In this document: positions 22,458 to 33,207 of the stretch, piece by piece
How positions within the stretch are numbered: position 1 is the first letter of the stretch
Layout of the letters: the number at the start of each line of letters is the position of its first letter
Source of the DNA: Periplaneta americana
Taxonomy: Eukaryota > Arthropoda > Insecta > Blattodea > Blattidae
Assembly (NCBI RefSeq): GCF_040183065.1
Contig: NC_091120.1
Span: 74,688,708-74,752,707 of the forward strand
Length of the DNA: 64,000 nucleotides
Reading direction: 5' to 3'
Notes under the pieces: model-generated
Told to the model about the DNA's origin: nothing
The model's input: only the letters and a program-made list of their open reading frames with translations
The model's database searches: none
Position numbers and translations under genes: made by a program

Positions 22458-24340
22458 ATGAGGGTAGAGAGAGATGGTGAGTATTCTTTCTCTTTCTAAA
22501 AGGGACTAGACAAGTAAATCCTCATGGACTGTAGGGAAAGTCGAAGTGATTAAGGAAGTATTGAATATGTGTGCAATTGTAGGTATTACTATGTCTTGTA
22601 TTTTCTGTATGAGTAATATACTAATGTTGTCTGGCCCTTGAGCTTTCGTCTTGATGCGTCGGATGGCTTTCATTACGTCAATAGGAGTGACGTCAGTAAA
22701 ATAGAATTTGTCTCGAGTTGGGGGATCTGAGTCAGGCAAAACTGTGTCTTGTTTCGTTGTGTTGTTTAAGGTCGGGTCCTTTACAAAGTGTTCTTTCAAT
22801 CGGTCAAGTGGGATGGGTATGTCTGCTTGTTCACTAGCCCTTCCAAGTCCAATAACCTTCAGATTTTTCCATAATTCGGAAGGGGTTGTGTTGGGTTCTA
22901 TAAGTTTGTAGGAGTATTTCAGTTTAGCGTTTCTTATTAGTTGAGTCGTTCTGTTTCTTAGGTGTTTATATAAGTTAAAATATTCGTCGTTTTTATTGCG
23001 GGTGTATTTCCTATAGGCTAAGTCGCGTTCGGACATCAGGCTACGTATTTCAGTCGTCATCCAAGGGGCTGGGGTCTTTCTGGTACGTTTGGTCTTTAAT
23101 GGTGCGTGTTTGTCATAAAGCTGAAGTATTAACGTATTGAATAAGTCTACTTTCTCGTCTACAGTTCGTAATGTCCAGATCATGTGCCATGGAAGTTGCG
23201 CAGCGTCTTCTTTCAGTGCAATATCATCTATTCTTTTGATATCCCTGTAAGTAATTACTCTAGGAGTCGATTTAGGACACTGCAGATTAAACGATAGATA
23301 AATGATATCATGCCCTGATAGTTCTGGTGCAGGCAACTGTCCATGCGTCAGTATTTTGTCGGCATTGTTAGTAATTATCAAGTCCAGTAATGTGTCTGTA
23401 CCTTCCGTGTGATGTGTGGGAGCTAGGGGTAGGATTACCATATCAAGGCACTGAAAGAATGATTTAAGTCTTTTAGTCGTACTAGAATGTAAGTCAAGTA
23501 AGTTTGAATTGAAGTCACCCATGATTATAACGTTCTCATATTGCGGCGTTACGTTTAGTAAGGCGGTTTCGAAATCATCTACGTCATATATATGTGGGGG
23601 TTTATATACGACACACACTAGACATTTTGTAAATAAGGTGCAAATTTCAATGAACATGAACTCGGGTTTGGCAGAGTACTGGCTTGGAGAATTATGAATA
23701 ATTTTAGGTCGCAAATCGGATCTAATATAACCAGCCACCCCTCCGCCTCTCTTGCCCTCTCTGTCATTACGGCAAAGCGTATAGCCAGGAAGGTTTACGA
23801 GAGTGGAAGGAAGATTAGGATGTAACCAAGATTCGGAGATAAGAATAACGTGAACGTCTAAAGGTGAGAAGATAGAAGAAAATTCGTCAAAATGACACAA
23901 CAGACTTTGAGCATTCACGTGAACAACATTAAGTGACAAAGGAGAGAAACAAAGCGCAGCCTTGAGTATGTCTGCGGTACAGGGCAGTGGGCAGGCAGAG
24001 TTGCTATTGTTCGTGTTAATAGAGGGGACCGGTCTCTGTACACTGACCTCAGGGACTGTCGGGTGAACATGCTGCTTTTTGTTCTCAATGGTACCAACTT
24101 ATATGCAATTCAAGTTTTTAAATTATTTTCTAGCAATGATAACTTAAAATTACAGTACTAAATGATAAAGAATATGAAGAAGAAAAATAATTAATTAATA
24201 AATAACGTTATTATATTTCAGCTGTGTAATTATTAAGCGTGTTTAATTTGTTTACTGTTGTTTTTAATTGTATCGTTTAATCCAATTTGTCCAGAATAAG
24301 CAATCTTGGTAATATTGATAAATAAACAGTAAGTGTGAGG

Positions 24341-24780
24341 GAATGAATGAATGAATGAATGAATGAATGAATGAATGAATGAATGAGAATTAATATTTAA
24401 AAATATAAAAATAAATAAGTTATAAATAAATAAATAAACAATAAATCTTAAATAAATAATAAGATAATTATTAATAAGTACCGGTAAGCAAATAAGTGAG
24501 TAAATGAGTACTGAGTAAATGAGTAAATAAATAATATTGAATAATAAAATAATTAATAACTATTGGAAAGTAAATGAGTGAATAAATGAGTAAATAAATA
24601 AATAATAAAATAATTAACAAGTACCGTAAGTAAATGGAGTAAGTGAGTAAATGAATAAGTGAGTAAATGAGTAAATAAATAAATAATATTAAATAAATAA
24701 TAAAATAATTAATAAGTACCGGTAAGTAAATAAGTAAAAGAGTAAGTAAATGAGTAAATAAGTGAGTAATAAATGAATGA
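24341..24780. repeat. Degenerate tetranucleotide repeat field
   Basis: (GAAT)n at 24341-24388 passes into TAAA/GTAA/TGAG mixtures. A larger unit with TAATTAATAAGTACCGGTAAGTAA-type sequence recurs near 24470, 24615 and 24710. It looks like a decayed higher-order simple repeat. Confidence 0.8.
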
Positions 24781-24851
24781 ATGTTAATGATTAATAATAC
24801 AACGAATGTTGACGCAGTTACAAAGTTTGCCTACATCTTTCTTTTTTATGT

Positions 24852-24854
24852 TTC

Positions 24855-24922
<68 letters not shown>

Positions 24923-25329
24923 TCCCTTAGTTTATCCTCTCCCTTTTAGGTTCATTTACACGACCCACGGGCCTTACATAGCCGCGACCTGTCGGGAGAG
25001 GAATTAATCTATGGATCACATACATACTTTTTTGACCACACAAGGACATGGAGGGCCTCCCCGGACGAGGGATCAGCTCAATGCCAGGGCCACCTCCGAT
25101 ACAGCACAAACATTTAAGACATTACACAGCATTCACTCACACATATGAAAGGATTAAGGGAAGGATCGCCGTCAATGGCCGGACTTTCAAGAGGTACAAT
25201 CCCGGCATTTGCCTGGAAATAACTGAGGAAACCATGAAGAACCTCAGTTAGTATTGCCGGCCCCTGGGATCGAACCCCGGACCTCCCGAATGCAAGGCCA
25301 GCCCTCTACCACTCCGCTAGCCCGCTCGG
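24852..25329 (-). mobile_element. tRNA-derived SINE, family C, with 12-bp target duplication
   Basis: The minus-strand head has box A TAGCGGAGTGGTAGAGG and box B GGTTCGATCCC. A body of about 330 bp and an (AAAG)n tail (plus-strand TTTC tract 24852-24925) follow. TCTTTTTTATGT is present intact at both borders (24840-24851 and 25330-25341). The perfect duplication argues for a fairly recent insertion. Confidence 0.9.
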
Positions 25330-25342
25330 TCTTTTTTATGTA

Positions 25343-25385
<43 letters not shown>

Positions 25386-25390
25386 CAATA
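25343..25390. repeat. (AAT)n microsatellite
   Basis: Uninterrupted AAT repeats ending in AACAACAAT, adjacent to the SINE target site. Confidence 0.9.
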
Positions 25391-26351
25391 CATTTATTTC
25401 ATTTGCTTCGCAATCTTTTCAGCTCACCTGCATATTTATCCACCTAAGGTTATTATAAATATTGTTGTAACTTAAATTTTACGTACGGTACATACGGGTA
25501 GATTTTGCAAGTATAACATAAATGGTCTGTTGTCCTTAACGTCTCTCTCGATTGTACTGAATTATCCTTTCCATCATATACTTCACTGATTTCTCATTAA
25601 GTTTTCATTCGTAACAGTTGCATCATCTGTTCTTAGTGAAACAAATATTTTTCTTTACGCATTAATAAAATATTATAAGACCTGCTTTCAGATATGTTTG
25701 TTAGTGTATGGATAACTCACAACTAAATTAGCATTCTTATCAATAATTGTTACTTGTTACTCAGAAACCGAAAGTGCAAATGTCAGTCTTGTGGTTTCGC
25801 TATGACGTGCGTGATGCCGAACCTCGTTCTATTTCAATTTGCTTTCTTCCTTTCTATATCAGCTTTTAACCGCTCTTCAAAACTAAAACACCATACACAA
25901 GTTTGAAATAGCTTTTTATGTTCAGTGTGATTTACGTGAGGTTTCAATTCTTGATAAAGAACCTTTGACTTTGTCTACATTTTATGTTATCCTCAAAGAA
26001 ACGTGAAGTGTTCACGATAACGATGGATGTGTCCCATTTTCCAGACGGAACTATCAGGACTGCAGCAGGGGCGTGATGCATAAGTGCGAGATTTATTATG
26101 TAATAGTCCAGTTACCCCTGATGAAGTAAACTCTGTTGATTTGTTGTAGTTTTTTATCAGTTCAATAAATACATACACATTTAAATGAATCATTAAAAGG
26201 TTTTTAACTTCAAAACTATTAATTTGTTTTTTTTTTCATTGTATATTAAAGCGCAACGGAATGAATGACGGGAAGGTGACACATATTTTCTAATTATACT
26301 TTTACTATTTTCACAAAAATGTTACTTTTCTTACCATGTTGCCAACTTTAT
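25391..26351. other. Unannotated stretch
   Basis: Nothing supportable beyond short open frames without domains. Confidence 0.4.
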
Positions 26352-26353
26352 TA

Positions 26354-26567
26354 GGGGAGAGTCGGGTAGTATCGGACATCGGGTAATATCGGACAGTGAG
26401 TTTCTTTCATCTACCACACGATGATAGTACCTGATTGACATGGTTACGTTTCTGTGATGTCGCATAGAGAAACGTAACCATGCCATTCAGGTACTACCAT
26501 ATGGTGGTAGATGAAAGAAACGCACTGTCCGATACTACCCGATGTCCGATACTACCCGACTCTCCCC
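26354..26567. mobile_element. Near-perfect palindromic MITE, TA target
   Basis: Starts GGGGAGAGTCGGGTAGTATC and folds back almost perfectly across its 214 bp. TA lies on both sides (26352-26353, 26568-26569). Each arm holds two copies of CGGGTA(G/A)TATCGGACA. The terminus resembles that of the pogo-like element at 55854 (GGGGAGATCGGGGCAAG), suggesting related families. Confidence 0.85.
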
Positions 26568-26609
26568 TACATTACTGTTTACAATTTGAGTATGTAAAAT
26601 GGCGTGCTG

Positions 26610-27870
26610 GTCCAATTTAAATCCTACTCAAATTCAACCTCGCAAATTTCGAGCGTAATATTTAACAGGACCCTAATAGAAACAATAACAGCAAAATTTC
26701 TTGGCTTACAAATCGATAATATGTTAAATTGAAAAAATCATATTAAACAAATTACCCCCAAACTAAATCCAGCATGTTTTGTTATTAGATTTATGCAAGA
26801 TATAGTGAATATCACTAGTACCTTAAAACAATATACTTTGCATACTTCCACTCGGTAATGAGTTTTGGAATAATATTCTGTGAAAATTCTGCAGATAGTA
26901 ACAGTATATCCTATTTCTACTGCAAAAAAGAGTAATTAGAATAATAAACAGTAGGTATCAAATCGTCCCGCGCCATGGCGTCGTGGTCTAAGGCATCCTG
27001 CCTAGGACTCGCGTTACGGAATGCGTGCTGGTTAGAGTCCTCATGGGGGAAGAAATTTTTTTATTAAATTTCGGCCAGTGTATGGGACCGGTGCCCACCC
27101 AGCATCGTGATGCACTTGGGGAGCTACTATAGGTAGCGAAATCCGGTTACGCAAACCAGCTATAACGGCTGGGAGGCTCATCGTACGAACCACACGATAC
27201 CTCCATTCTGGTTGGATGATCGTCCACCTCTGCTCAGCATGTGGCCGTGAGGCCAGCAGCCGGCTGGTCGGTCTTGGTCCTTCGTGGGCTGTAGCGCCAC
27301 GGATTATTATATTATTATTAGGTGCCAAATCCAGAGAATAGTGTAGTAACATTTTAAAAAGTTACAAATAACGCCCATGGCTTGTCAATATATTTTTTCA
27401 TCAATAAACTTCCTCGTATGTAAACGTGAAAACTTTGTAACTAATTCAACAGTTCATAGCATAAATACTCGTCAAAAATGACTTTCATATTCCATCGGCA
27501 AGTCTATCGTGCTATCAAAAAGGAGTGCGTTATATGGCAGTAAAAGCCTCCCTATGGATATAAAAAATGAAACTCAAAACATAAAATTATTCAGGGCCAA
27601 ATTAAAGACGTGCCTAATTCCTCACGCCTCCTATTCTGTAGTTGAATTTTTGACATTCAAGAACGCTGCATGAATAGCTCTGTCGTCTATTAAGTATCGA
27701 TACTAACTCCTTGTGTTGTACTAGTATGTTGTAAAACTCTTCTGTATATATTTGAACTTGACTGTGACTATAATTAAGAATTTGTAGTACTATTAAGATT
27801 TTTTATATGTTCCATATTTTGGTTGTGAAACGATGTACGAATACCGTAGAATTTAAATGCAATACAAATC
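26610..27870 (+). pseudogene. Jockey/CR1-type LINE 3' half, carrying a SINE
   Basis: Before the SINE the plus strand reads QFKSYSNSTSQIS, TAKFLGLQIDNMLN and QITPKLNPACFVIRFMQDIV. After it come SYKITPMACQYIFSSINFLV, FVTNSTVHSINTRQK and LPMDIKNETQNIKLFRAKLK. These are the thumb and C-terminal parts of an RT ORF, interrupted by small indels and stops. A non-coding 3' UTR extends to about 27870. Catalytic motifs are missing (5' truncation). Confidence 0.8.
26966..27319 (+). mobile_element. tRNA-derived SINE, family D, inserted in a LINE
   Basis: Box A-like TGGCGTCGTGGTCTAAGGC and box B-like GGTTAGAGTCC, a GC-rich body and an (ATT)n tail. The host LINE sequence AGGTATCAAATCG (26953-26965) recurs as AGGTGCCAAATCC (27320-27332), a diverged 13-bp target duplication. 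The LINE reading continues on both sides. Confidence 0.85.
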
Positions 27871-28259
27871 CTGTTCCTCGTATATCTTATTAGTTAGCAA
27901 TGGATTGCAACGCTCCATTACAACTGCAACTTATGGAAAGTGAAAGAGGCCAGAGTTTCATTATGAATAAATGGACATAAATTTCCCAAATGCAGAGAAA
28001 CAACGAGGAATAGTTGGAGGGACACTGTTAAAGCATGTAAATGTCGAATTTATGTAAATGATACGGCTACATACATTTTTTTAGTAATGAACTAGGTTGC
28101 AATTACGCAATAAAATCAAACCCTAATGGTACATTTAACCAGAGAAGTAATCGAAAACGGCTTAAAGCGCAAAGCAGTGAAATCATCATCAGAAAAATCC
28201 AGATAATTCGAATATAAGTAGCCAATGTAGGAGTTGAAATTTCATCTCAAGATGACTAT

Positions 28260-28475
28260 AAAGGCTAGTGTGTCGGTTTATCACATTGATACCCGGGTTC
28301 ATATTCCGGTAGATCCAAGTAGAATTTTTGATTGACGAAGACTGTGCTCGGTGGTTGGTTTTCAAGGGGTATTCCCGTTTCTCCTACCAGCTACATTAAC
28401 CATCACCATGCGGTGCTATGCAGTTCACCTCTCACAGTGAACGTTAGGACGCCGACGGCGGCAAAAAATAAATGC
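28260..28475 (+). mobile_element. Putative tRNA-derived SINE
   Basis: Box A-like TAGTGTGTCGGTTTATCAC and box B CCGGGTTCATATTCCGG, then a body including CACCATGCGGTGCTATGCAG. It is GC-richer than its surroundings. No clear target duplication was found. Confidence 0.6.
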
Positions 28476-28626
28476 AGCTCACATCGATCGTAGATGGGGA
28501 CTCTTGGGTAAATATGAGGTATCCGCCAATGATTAGATATATTATGATTTGTAATTATTGTTGAGTAGACCGTGATTTTATTAATTCAAGAGTCTTCCAA
28601 GAATTGTCTATGGTTTTAATATAGTC

Positions 28627-28627
<1 letters not shown>

Positions 28628-28684
<57 letters not shown>

Positions 28685-28685
28685 T
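28628..28685. repeat. (ATT)n microsatellite
   Basis: About 19 uninterrupted ATT units. Confidence 0.95.
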
Positions 28686-28812
28686 TAAACTCGCGTTACA
28701 ACAATTTTTTGATCTCACAGCAGGAACAATTTTTAAACATTAACTTGGATAAAATGTTTAAGTATTTGAGAATTAATATTGCATGTTGAATACAATTACA
28801 ATAAAAAAAATA

Positions 28813-29727
28813 GTCTTTCATAAATAATGGGTCTATTGAAAAATAAATTATTTTGGATAATTTTTTGAAATGATGCTCATTCTCACAAGAAAGAACTCTT
28901 CTCGGTGCCGTACAGTCGATTTCAAAACAAACACCCCCTCACTCCGTCGGCAAAGGAAGCTACTTATCCATGTGTAATGTGCATTTGATGTCGACTTAAA
29001 ATGACCTGGAGCATTGTCTTCTATACGCCAAGGACTTAAAATGACCTTGAGCATGGCCTTCTATACGCCAAGGATAATTGAGCACGGCTATGCCTGTAAA
29101 CATTGTTGTAATAGACTGGAATGATAAAATGCCACGCAGCTGCTTAACAATATTGCAGAAGAGAAAAATTGCTGCCTGGTTTGAACTTGGAAACAGTGTC
29201 TCTCAAATTCAGCGTTTATTCCTCAGACGAAGTGTTTCCAGGCAGGTGGATCGGTCGCACAAGTCCAACCCGTTGGCCTCCGCGATCACCTGATTTGACT
29301 TCCCTGGGCTTCTTTTTCTGGGGATTCATCAAGGATCGTGTCAATGTGATTAAGCCATGCACCATTCCTGAATTAGTGGAACGAATTAAATACACGATAC
29401 AAATGGTTACGCCTGATATGCTGACCACAGTCCATGAAGAGTTGATACGTCGCTTGCATTTGTGCATTCAGCAGAACGGAATATATTGTACACCATAATC
29501 TGTCAACAATTGAAAGTATTTTTACATTTATGTGTCAATAAAGTTCTAAAACATTAGGCCTAATCATCTTTCGTTTAATAGCTCTGGCGGACAGGGAAGG
29601 GAGTGTTAGTTTACAAATCGACTGTACGGCACCGAGAAGGTTTTTTTTCGTGAGGATGAATATTATTTCAAAAAATTATCCAAAATAGTTAATTTTTCGA
29701 TAGACTCGTTTCTTATGAAAGATCCTG
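28813..29727 (+). mobile_element. Internally deleted Tc1/mariner-superfamily transposon with long inverted repeats
   Basis: Inverted repeats of about 125 bp: TCTATTGAAAAATAAA..., TTTTGGATAATTTTTTGAAA and TCTCGGTGCCGTACAGTCGA are all mirrored on the right (29580-29727). TA follows the right end (29728-29729) and precedes the left (28811-28812); the left outer bases appear to have lost CAGGA. It contains fused N- and C-terminal transposase pieces. Confidence 0.8.
29093..29498 (+). pseudogene. Transposase remnant, N- and C-terminal parts fused
   Basis: The N-terminal part LTILQKRKIAAWFELGNSVS with IQRLF resembles a helix-turn-helix head. In another frame it passes straight to RWIGRTSPTRWPPRSPDLTS and LGFFFWGFIKDRV, the block carrying the last catalytic acid. 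A C-terminal segment follows (VERIKYTIQMVTPDMLTTV). The first catalytic blocks are deleted. Confidence 0.7.
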
Positions 29728-29866
29728 TATAGACTATAATTCATATTAGAATAATTAGCATATGTATTAATATTTTTGGCTTCCACTCAAGCAGTACCTA
29801 CTTAGTTTACAAATTCAGCAGACCCGACTTTGATTGTCGGTAGAAAAATTTCTCTCTCTTCCACAG

Positions 29867-30127
29867 GAAATTGATATAGTATGTATTCTTTATATAACTT
29901 ACATTTGTTCTGTATCATTTCAAGCCATGTTGAGTACCTACTTAAAAACTGCGGATACCACTGTCCACTGGTTATTAAAAATGTTTACAAGAATGATAAC
30001 TAATTTGTCTAAATTCTTGAACAATTATATGATGTTAGTGACAATAATCATGATAATCCTCTACTTTACTTTCTGTTTATATGCTTGCCCTCCAACCTAT
30101 AATATGAAATTCGGTATTAACTTTTGA
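29867..30127 (+). CDS. Possible 3' exon encoding membrane segments
   Basis: A strong acceptor, TTTCTCTCTCTTCCACAG (AG at 29865-29866), precedes an open frame of 87 codons ending at TGA 30125-30127. The peptide has two hydrophobic stretches (IVCILYITYICSVSF and MMLVTIIMIILYFTFCLYAC). AT richness can produce such frames by chance. No family is recognised and no upstream exon was identified. Confidence 0.25.
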   Translation, partial: EIDIVCILYITYICSVSFQAMLSTYLKTADTTVHWLLKMFTRMITNLSKFLNNYMMLVTIIMIILYFTFCLYACPPTYNMKFGINF

Positions 30128-30784
30128 TTTTGTTATAGTTCTTTTATTTTCGATAAATATGAATCCATTAATTTCTACGTACTTGTGTAAGTGTGGCTAT
30201 TTGAATGTTACAGAGCCTAAATTAGTTCAGTTAGTTATTATCGCATTTCTGATAAGAGTATGATATTCAGTAAAATACAATTTTTATTTTAAAATATATT
30301 AATATTTTTACTTCTCCCTGCTATTAAATATAAATTACAGCTTGTTTTATAATGAAGGTTAAAATTAAGGTACCTTAATAGAAGTAGTCCAATATCTTGA
30401 CTTCTGACAACGTAAAGGGTTCTTGCAGAGATAGTGACAGTCGTGTGAGATCGAGGATGACACGAACGTGAATGCTTTGCTCATCGCAAGTTGAACCAAT
30501 ATATTAAAACTTCTTACGAAGAAGAAGCGTTTAAATCCATGTTTCGACATAATTTAATCTTTCTCTACACAAGACCGTATGATATACTAATATAGCCTAG
30601 GTCAGGGGTCAACAACAGCGGAGTGTATTCGGAATAGTGATGTATTGCTGAAAATGAGGATCCGTTTGGTGACTAAATGTAGAAGAGAAGTGTCGACAGT
30701 TTTATTCTAGGAAGACCTGAACAAAAGTGAGTTAGACAAAGTTATTTAAATTATGAGTATAACTTCAATTTTACTTAGCATGAC
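30128..30784. other. Unannotated stretch
   Basis: AT-rich DNA with no supported feature. Confidence 0.4.
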
Positions 30785-30975
30785 TACTGCCCGTGTGCAC
30801 CATTCTCGATTAAAATTTGACAATGGTTAAGTTGGCACTTGACCATCTTCAACGCCAATTTGCGTAGTATCAATCTCAATCAAAGTTAAACAAGCGAGTT
30901 GATGATGATCAAATTTGATCACGGCTGTGGGACCGATTATCTTGAATTGAACATGGTCAAGTCGAGAAAACCAAA

Positions 30976-31092
30976 ATGGCGGCACGATTTGACGTACTTG
31001 ATGGAATTGAAGATGAAATAATGTATCTTGAACACGCAAATCACTGCGGAAATAACAGAATTGGTGTTATTGTAGAAAGAGGAAGTTTGTAG
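30976..31092 (+). pseudogene. Possible HARBI1-like N-terminal remnant
   Basis: A 38-codon frame starting ATGGCGGCACGATTTGACG reads MAARFDVLDGIEDEIMYLEH. The IEDEI-YLE spacing resembles the start of Harbinger nucleases. It stops at TAG 31090-31092. Weak on its own; supported mainly by the terminal repeats around it. Confidence 0.35.
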
Positions 31093-31849
31093 ATGAATAA
31101 TAAAAATGTTTTTTTCTCTCAAAATAGACTAATGTTTTATATATGTTTCTGCTTTGGAAGATCGGGACTTTACTTGAGGACAAAATATTATTTAGGCCTA
31201 ACTGTCCAATTTTGTTAACATAATAATAAAGTAGTTATTCTATGCCGGTAATAATATAGTAAAACTAAATGTAGCATTTTGTAGAATGCGAGATTATCAC
31301 TTATTAGCTATAGATTTTCCGTTTGAAACTATTAGGACCTACATGACGTTTTGGACAATTAGGCTATTTACGCTTGAATTAAGAGAAATTACACAGATAC
31401 CTTCCTTTCCCTCTTATTGCAAAATTCCAACCTTGTGAACACAAAATAAATGGATAAATTTCAGAACAAGGATACTTTCCTTTCCCTCTTACTCCAAAAT
31501 TCCAAACTTGTGCACACAAAATAAATTGGCGCTAAAAACTTCCTTTTCGTATGCATGATAATGCGTATTCGACATACACAGTCGAATTGCTTTTTTTTTT
31601 TTTTAATTATTGTTAGCGAGGTATCCGTATACTGAAATTTTCCCAAATAAATTATTGGGATGAGCATTGGACAAACACATATAAATCTGCTCTTTTTAGT
31701 AGCCTATTTAAAGATAATTGTCAGTGAGGTATCCGTATACTGAAATTTTCCCAATTATTATCAATAATATGAAATAACCATTGCATAAATTACGTTACAA
31801 ATTATGTGGAATTATGTAAACACGTATAACTCATGTTGAATTGTGAGGT

Positions 31850-31995
31850 TAAATCAAACCAGGTAGCCTGCTTTTCTCTTAGAGAACTTCCGTCAGTACT
31901 TTTATTCTCTAATATGGATGCAGAATTGCTGACGAGTTCTAAAAGAATTCTCACTTCGAACTGTAAGAAGTTCGGTGCTCTTTTTTTTCTTCCAT
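31850..31995 (-). pseudogene. Myb/SANT-like DNA-binding domain fragment
   Basis: The minus strand reads GRKKRAPNFLQFEVRILLEL, then SASILENKSTDGSSLREKQA and TWFDLTSQFN. This is the first helix pair of the Myb/SANT-like domain found in the second protein of Harbinger elements. An ATG one base out of phase precedes it, suggesting a small indel. The rest of the domain is absent. Confidence 0.6.
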
Positions 31996-32424
31996 GATTA
32001 TTGAAACTTGTTATTTGAAAACTACGAGGATGTTTGAAACAGTCCGACAAACAAAAACGAAGCGATAATTGATAGAGTGCGTTCGTTCGCTGTTTTATAC
32101 GCGGTAACCTAGCGCTCAGATGATTCTTCTCAAGCGAGCGTACTGTCAGCTGACGGTACTGAGTTGATCGAGGGAAAATGTCGGTGCACCGCATCTGTAA
32201 CTTGATCACTGTCAAGAATTAACCATGTTTCCGTGAATGCTGATAAACGGGCTACATGATCGAGAATGGTGCACACGGGCATACATTTTTATGGTGATCA
32301 ACGTTATTCGAAGATATTCGGTATTTTGAAGTTCGAAAATTTGTCTCCCTTTATATGAAAGCTCGTAAATAGTTATTTCATTTATTTATTTACTTTTTTG
32401 TTTGTTTATTTATTTATTTATTTA

Positions 32425-32533
32425 TTTATTTAGTTCTACTGGCAGAGTTAAGGCCATAAAATCTTCTCTTCCATTCAACCAGTATTAGAACCATAGTATA
32501 TTACAAATGGCAGAAATACAGAAACAATATACA

Positions 32534-32585
<52 letters not shown>

Positions 32586-32985
32586 TGAAAACAAGTTTAG
32601 TTACATGTATTTCTAAGAATCAAACAATTATAGTAATGTGAATCGAAGTAATTGTTAAAATAATAAAGAAAATTTAATTGTTAAAAATCTTATATCAGAA
32701 AAAATTATATTTTAGTAAAGCTCACAGTCTAAGCAGTCTATTTGACAACCGGGTTTTGAAATTAATAAATGTCTGATAGCCCCTTAAGGCATGAGGTAGA
32801 GAGTTCCAATAACGAGAAATTGAAACTGTGAATGGTATCGGGAAATGTTATGATGAGGTATACTAAATGTACTGATGATCTGAGATCGAGTATTTAGGTT
32901 ATGGTTGGAGCATAAATACATAAGACGAGACGACAGATAACTTTGGGTTGAGATGCGCAGAATTTCAAATAGAAGATATGCTGTT
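32425..32985 (-). pseudogene. CR1-type LINE 3' end
   Basis: The minus strand reads LLFEILRISTQSYLSSRLMY and LCSNHNLNTRSQIIS, paralleling LLFLFEILNSSIPSYLSSRF and SSHHNLNTRSRHE in the LINE at 19222. The 3' UTR contains an (AAT)n tract (32539-32582) and ends with the AGTTAAGGCC hairpin and TAAATAAATAAA. Confidence 0.75.
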
Positions 32986-33207
32986 AAAAATTATTCATGA
33001 AAAACTACGCACACTTAATTAAAATGTATTAATCAAGAGTTGGATTTAATTTAGTATTGTTGTGGTCATTGTTGTCATCGTATTATTTAATAGGACGAAC
33101 TTCGAATTTTCTAAAGTTACTTTGGTGAAAAAGGAATAGTAGTCCGTTGTGCATCCAGGTGCATGGTCTCCTGCAAGCAATCCAAAGTTTTTCAACTGAT
33201 TTTTCAT

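Larger units (their letters stand above)
20612..22531 (+). mobile_element. IS630-Tc1-mariner transposon of DD82E (Sailor) type
   Basis: TA target duplications at 20610-20611 and 22532-22533 flank inverted repeats. The left end CAGTGCATGAGG and the complement of the right end CAGTCCATGAGG match at about 18 of 23 positions over the repeat. The boundaries are confirmed because deleting the element and one TA restores the host LINE frame. Length is 1920 bp, with an apparently intact transposase. Confidence 0.9.
18873..24098 (-). mobile_element. CR1/Jockey-type LINE split by a DNA transposon
   Basis: The minus-strand element has an endonuclease and reverse transcriptase in one ORF, followed by a 3' UTR. 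Its 3' end holds the hairpin GAAGGCCTGACGGCCTTATC and a short TCTAA repeat tail (about 18873). The open frame extends upstream to about 24098 without an ATG and then meets a stop, so the 5' end is probably truncated. A 1920-bp DD82E transposon interrupts it at 20612-22531. Confidence 0.85.
19222..24098 (-). pseudogene. LINE ORF2 (APE endonuclease + reverse transcriptase), interrupted
   Basis: The endonuclease part (24098-22534) shows VVHVNAQSL, ISESWLH, RGGGVAGYIR, IMGDFNSNLLD, DTLLDLIITN and SGHDIIYLSF. The RT part (20609-19222) shows NDYRPISILP, LDLSKAFNSVNFD, SGIPQGSVLGPLLF and LYADDLQCY. Removing the inserted transposon plus one TA joins the two halves in frame as TFP-KIWKQAF. From the first TTG-initiated frame at 23939 this leaves 2796 nt (932 codons including the stop). 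The ORF was therefore apparently intact when hit. Such proteins nick target DNA and reverse-transcribe the element RNA. Confidence 0.85.
30788..32281. mobile_element. PIF/Harbinger-like transposon, internally rearranged
   Basis: Inverted termini TGCCCGTGTGCACCATTCTC with GAT are bordered by TAC on both sides (30785-30787, 32282-32284), a 3-bp duplication as expected for PIF/Harbinger. Inside are a short HARBI1-like head on the plus strand and a Myb/SANT-like domain on the minus strand. These correspond to the two-gene layout of this superfamily. The nuclease core is missing. Confidence 0.6.

Noticed and set aside
22506-23939. Two separate LINEs, one endonuclease-only and one RT-only
   Set aside because: Removing the DD82E element rejoins them in one frame, so they are one element.
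30605-30640. hAT terminus (CAGGGGTCAACAAC)
   Set aside because: No partner end or 8-bp duplication could be found nearby.
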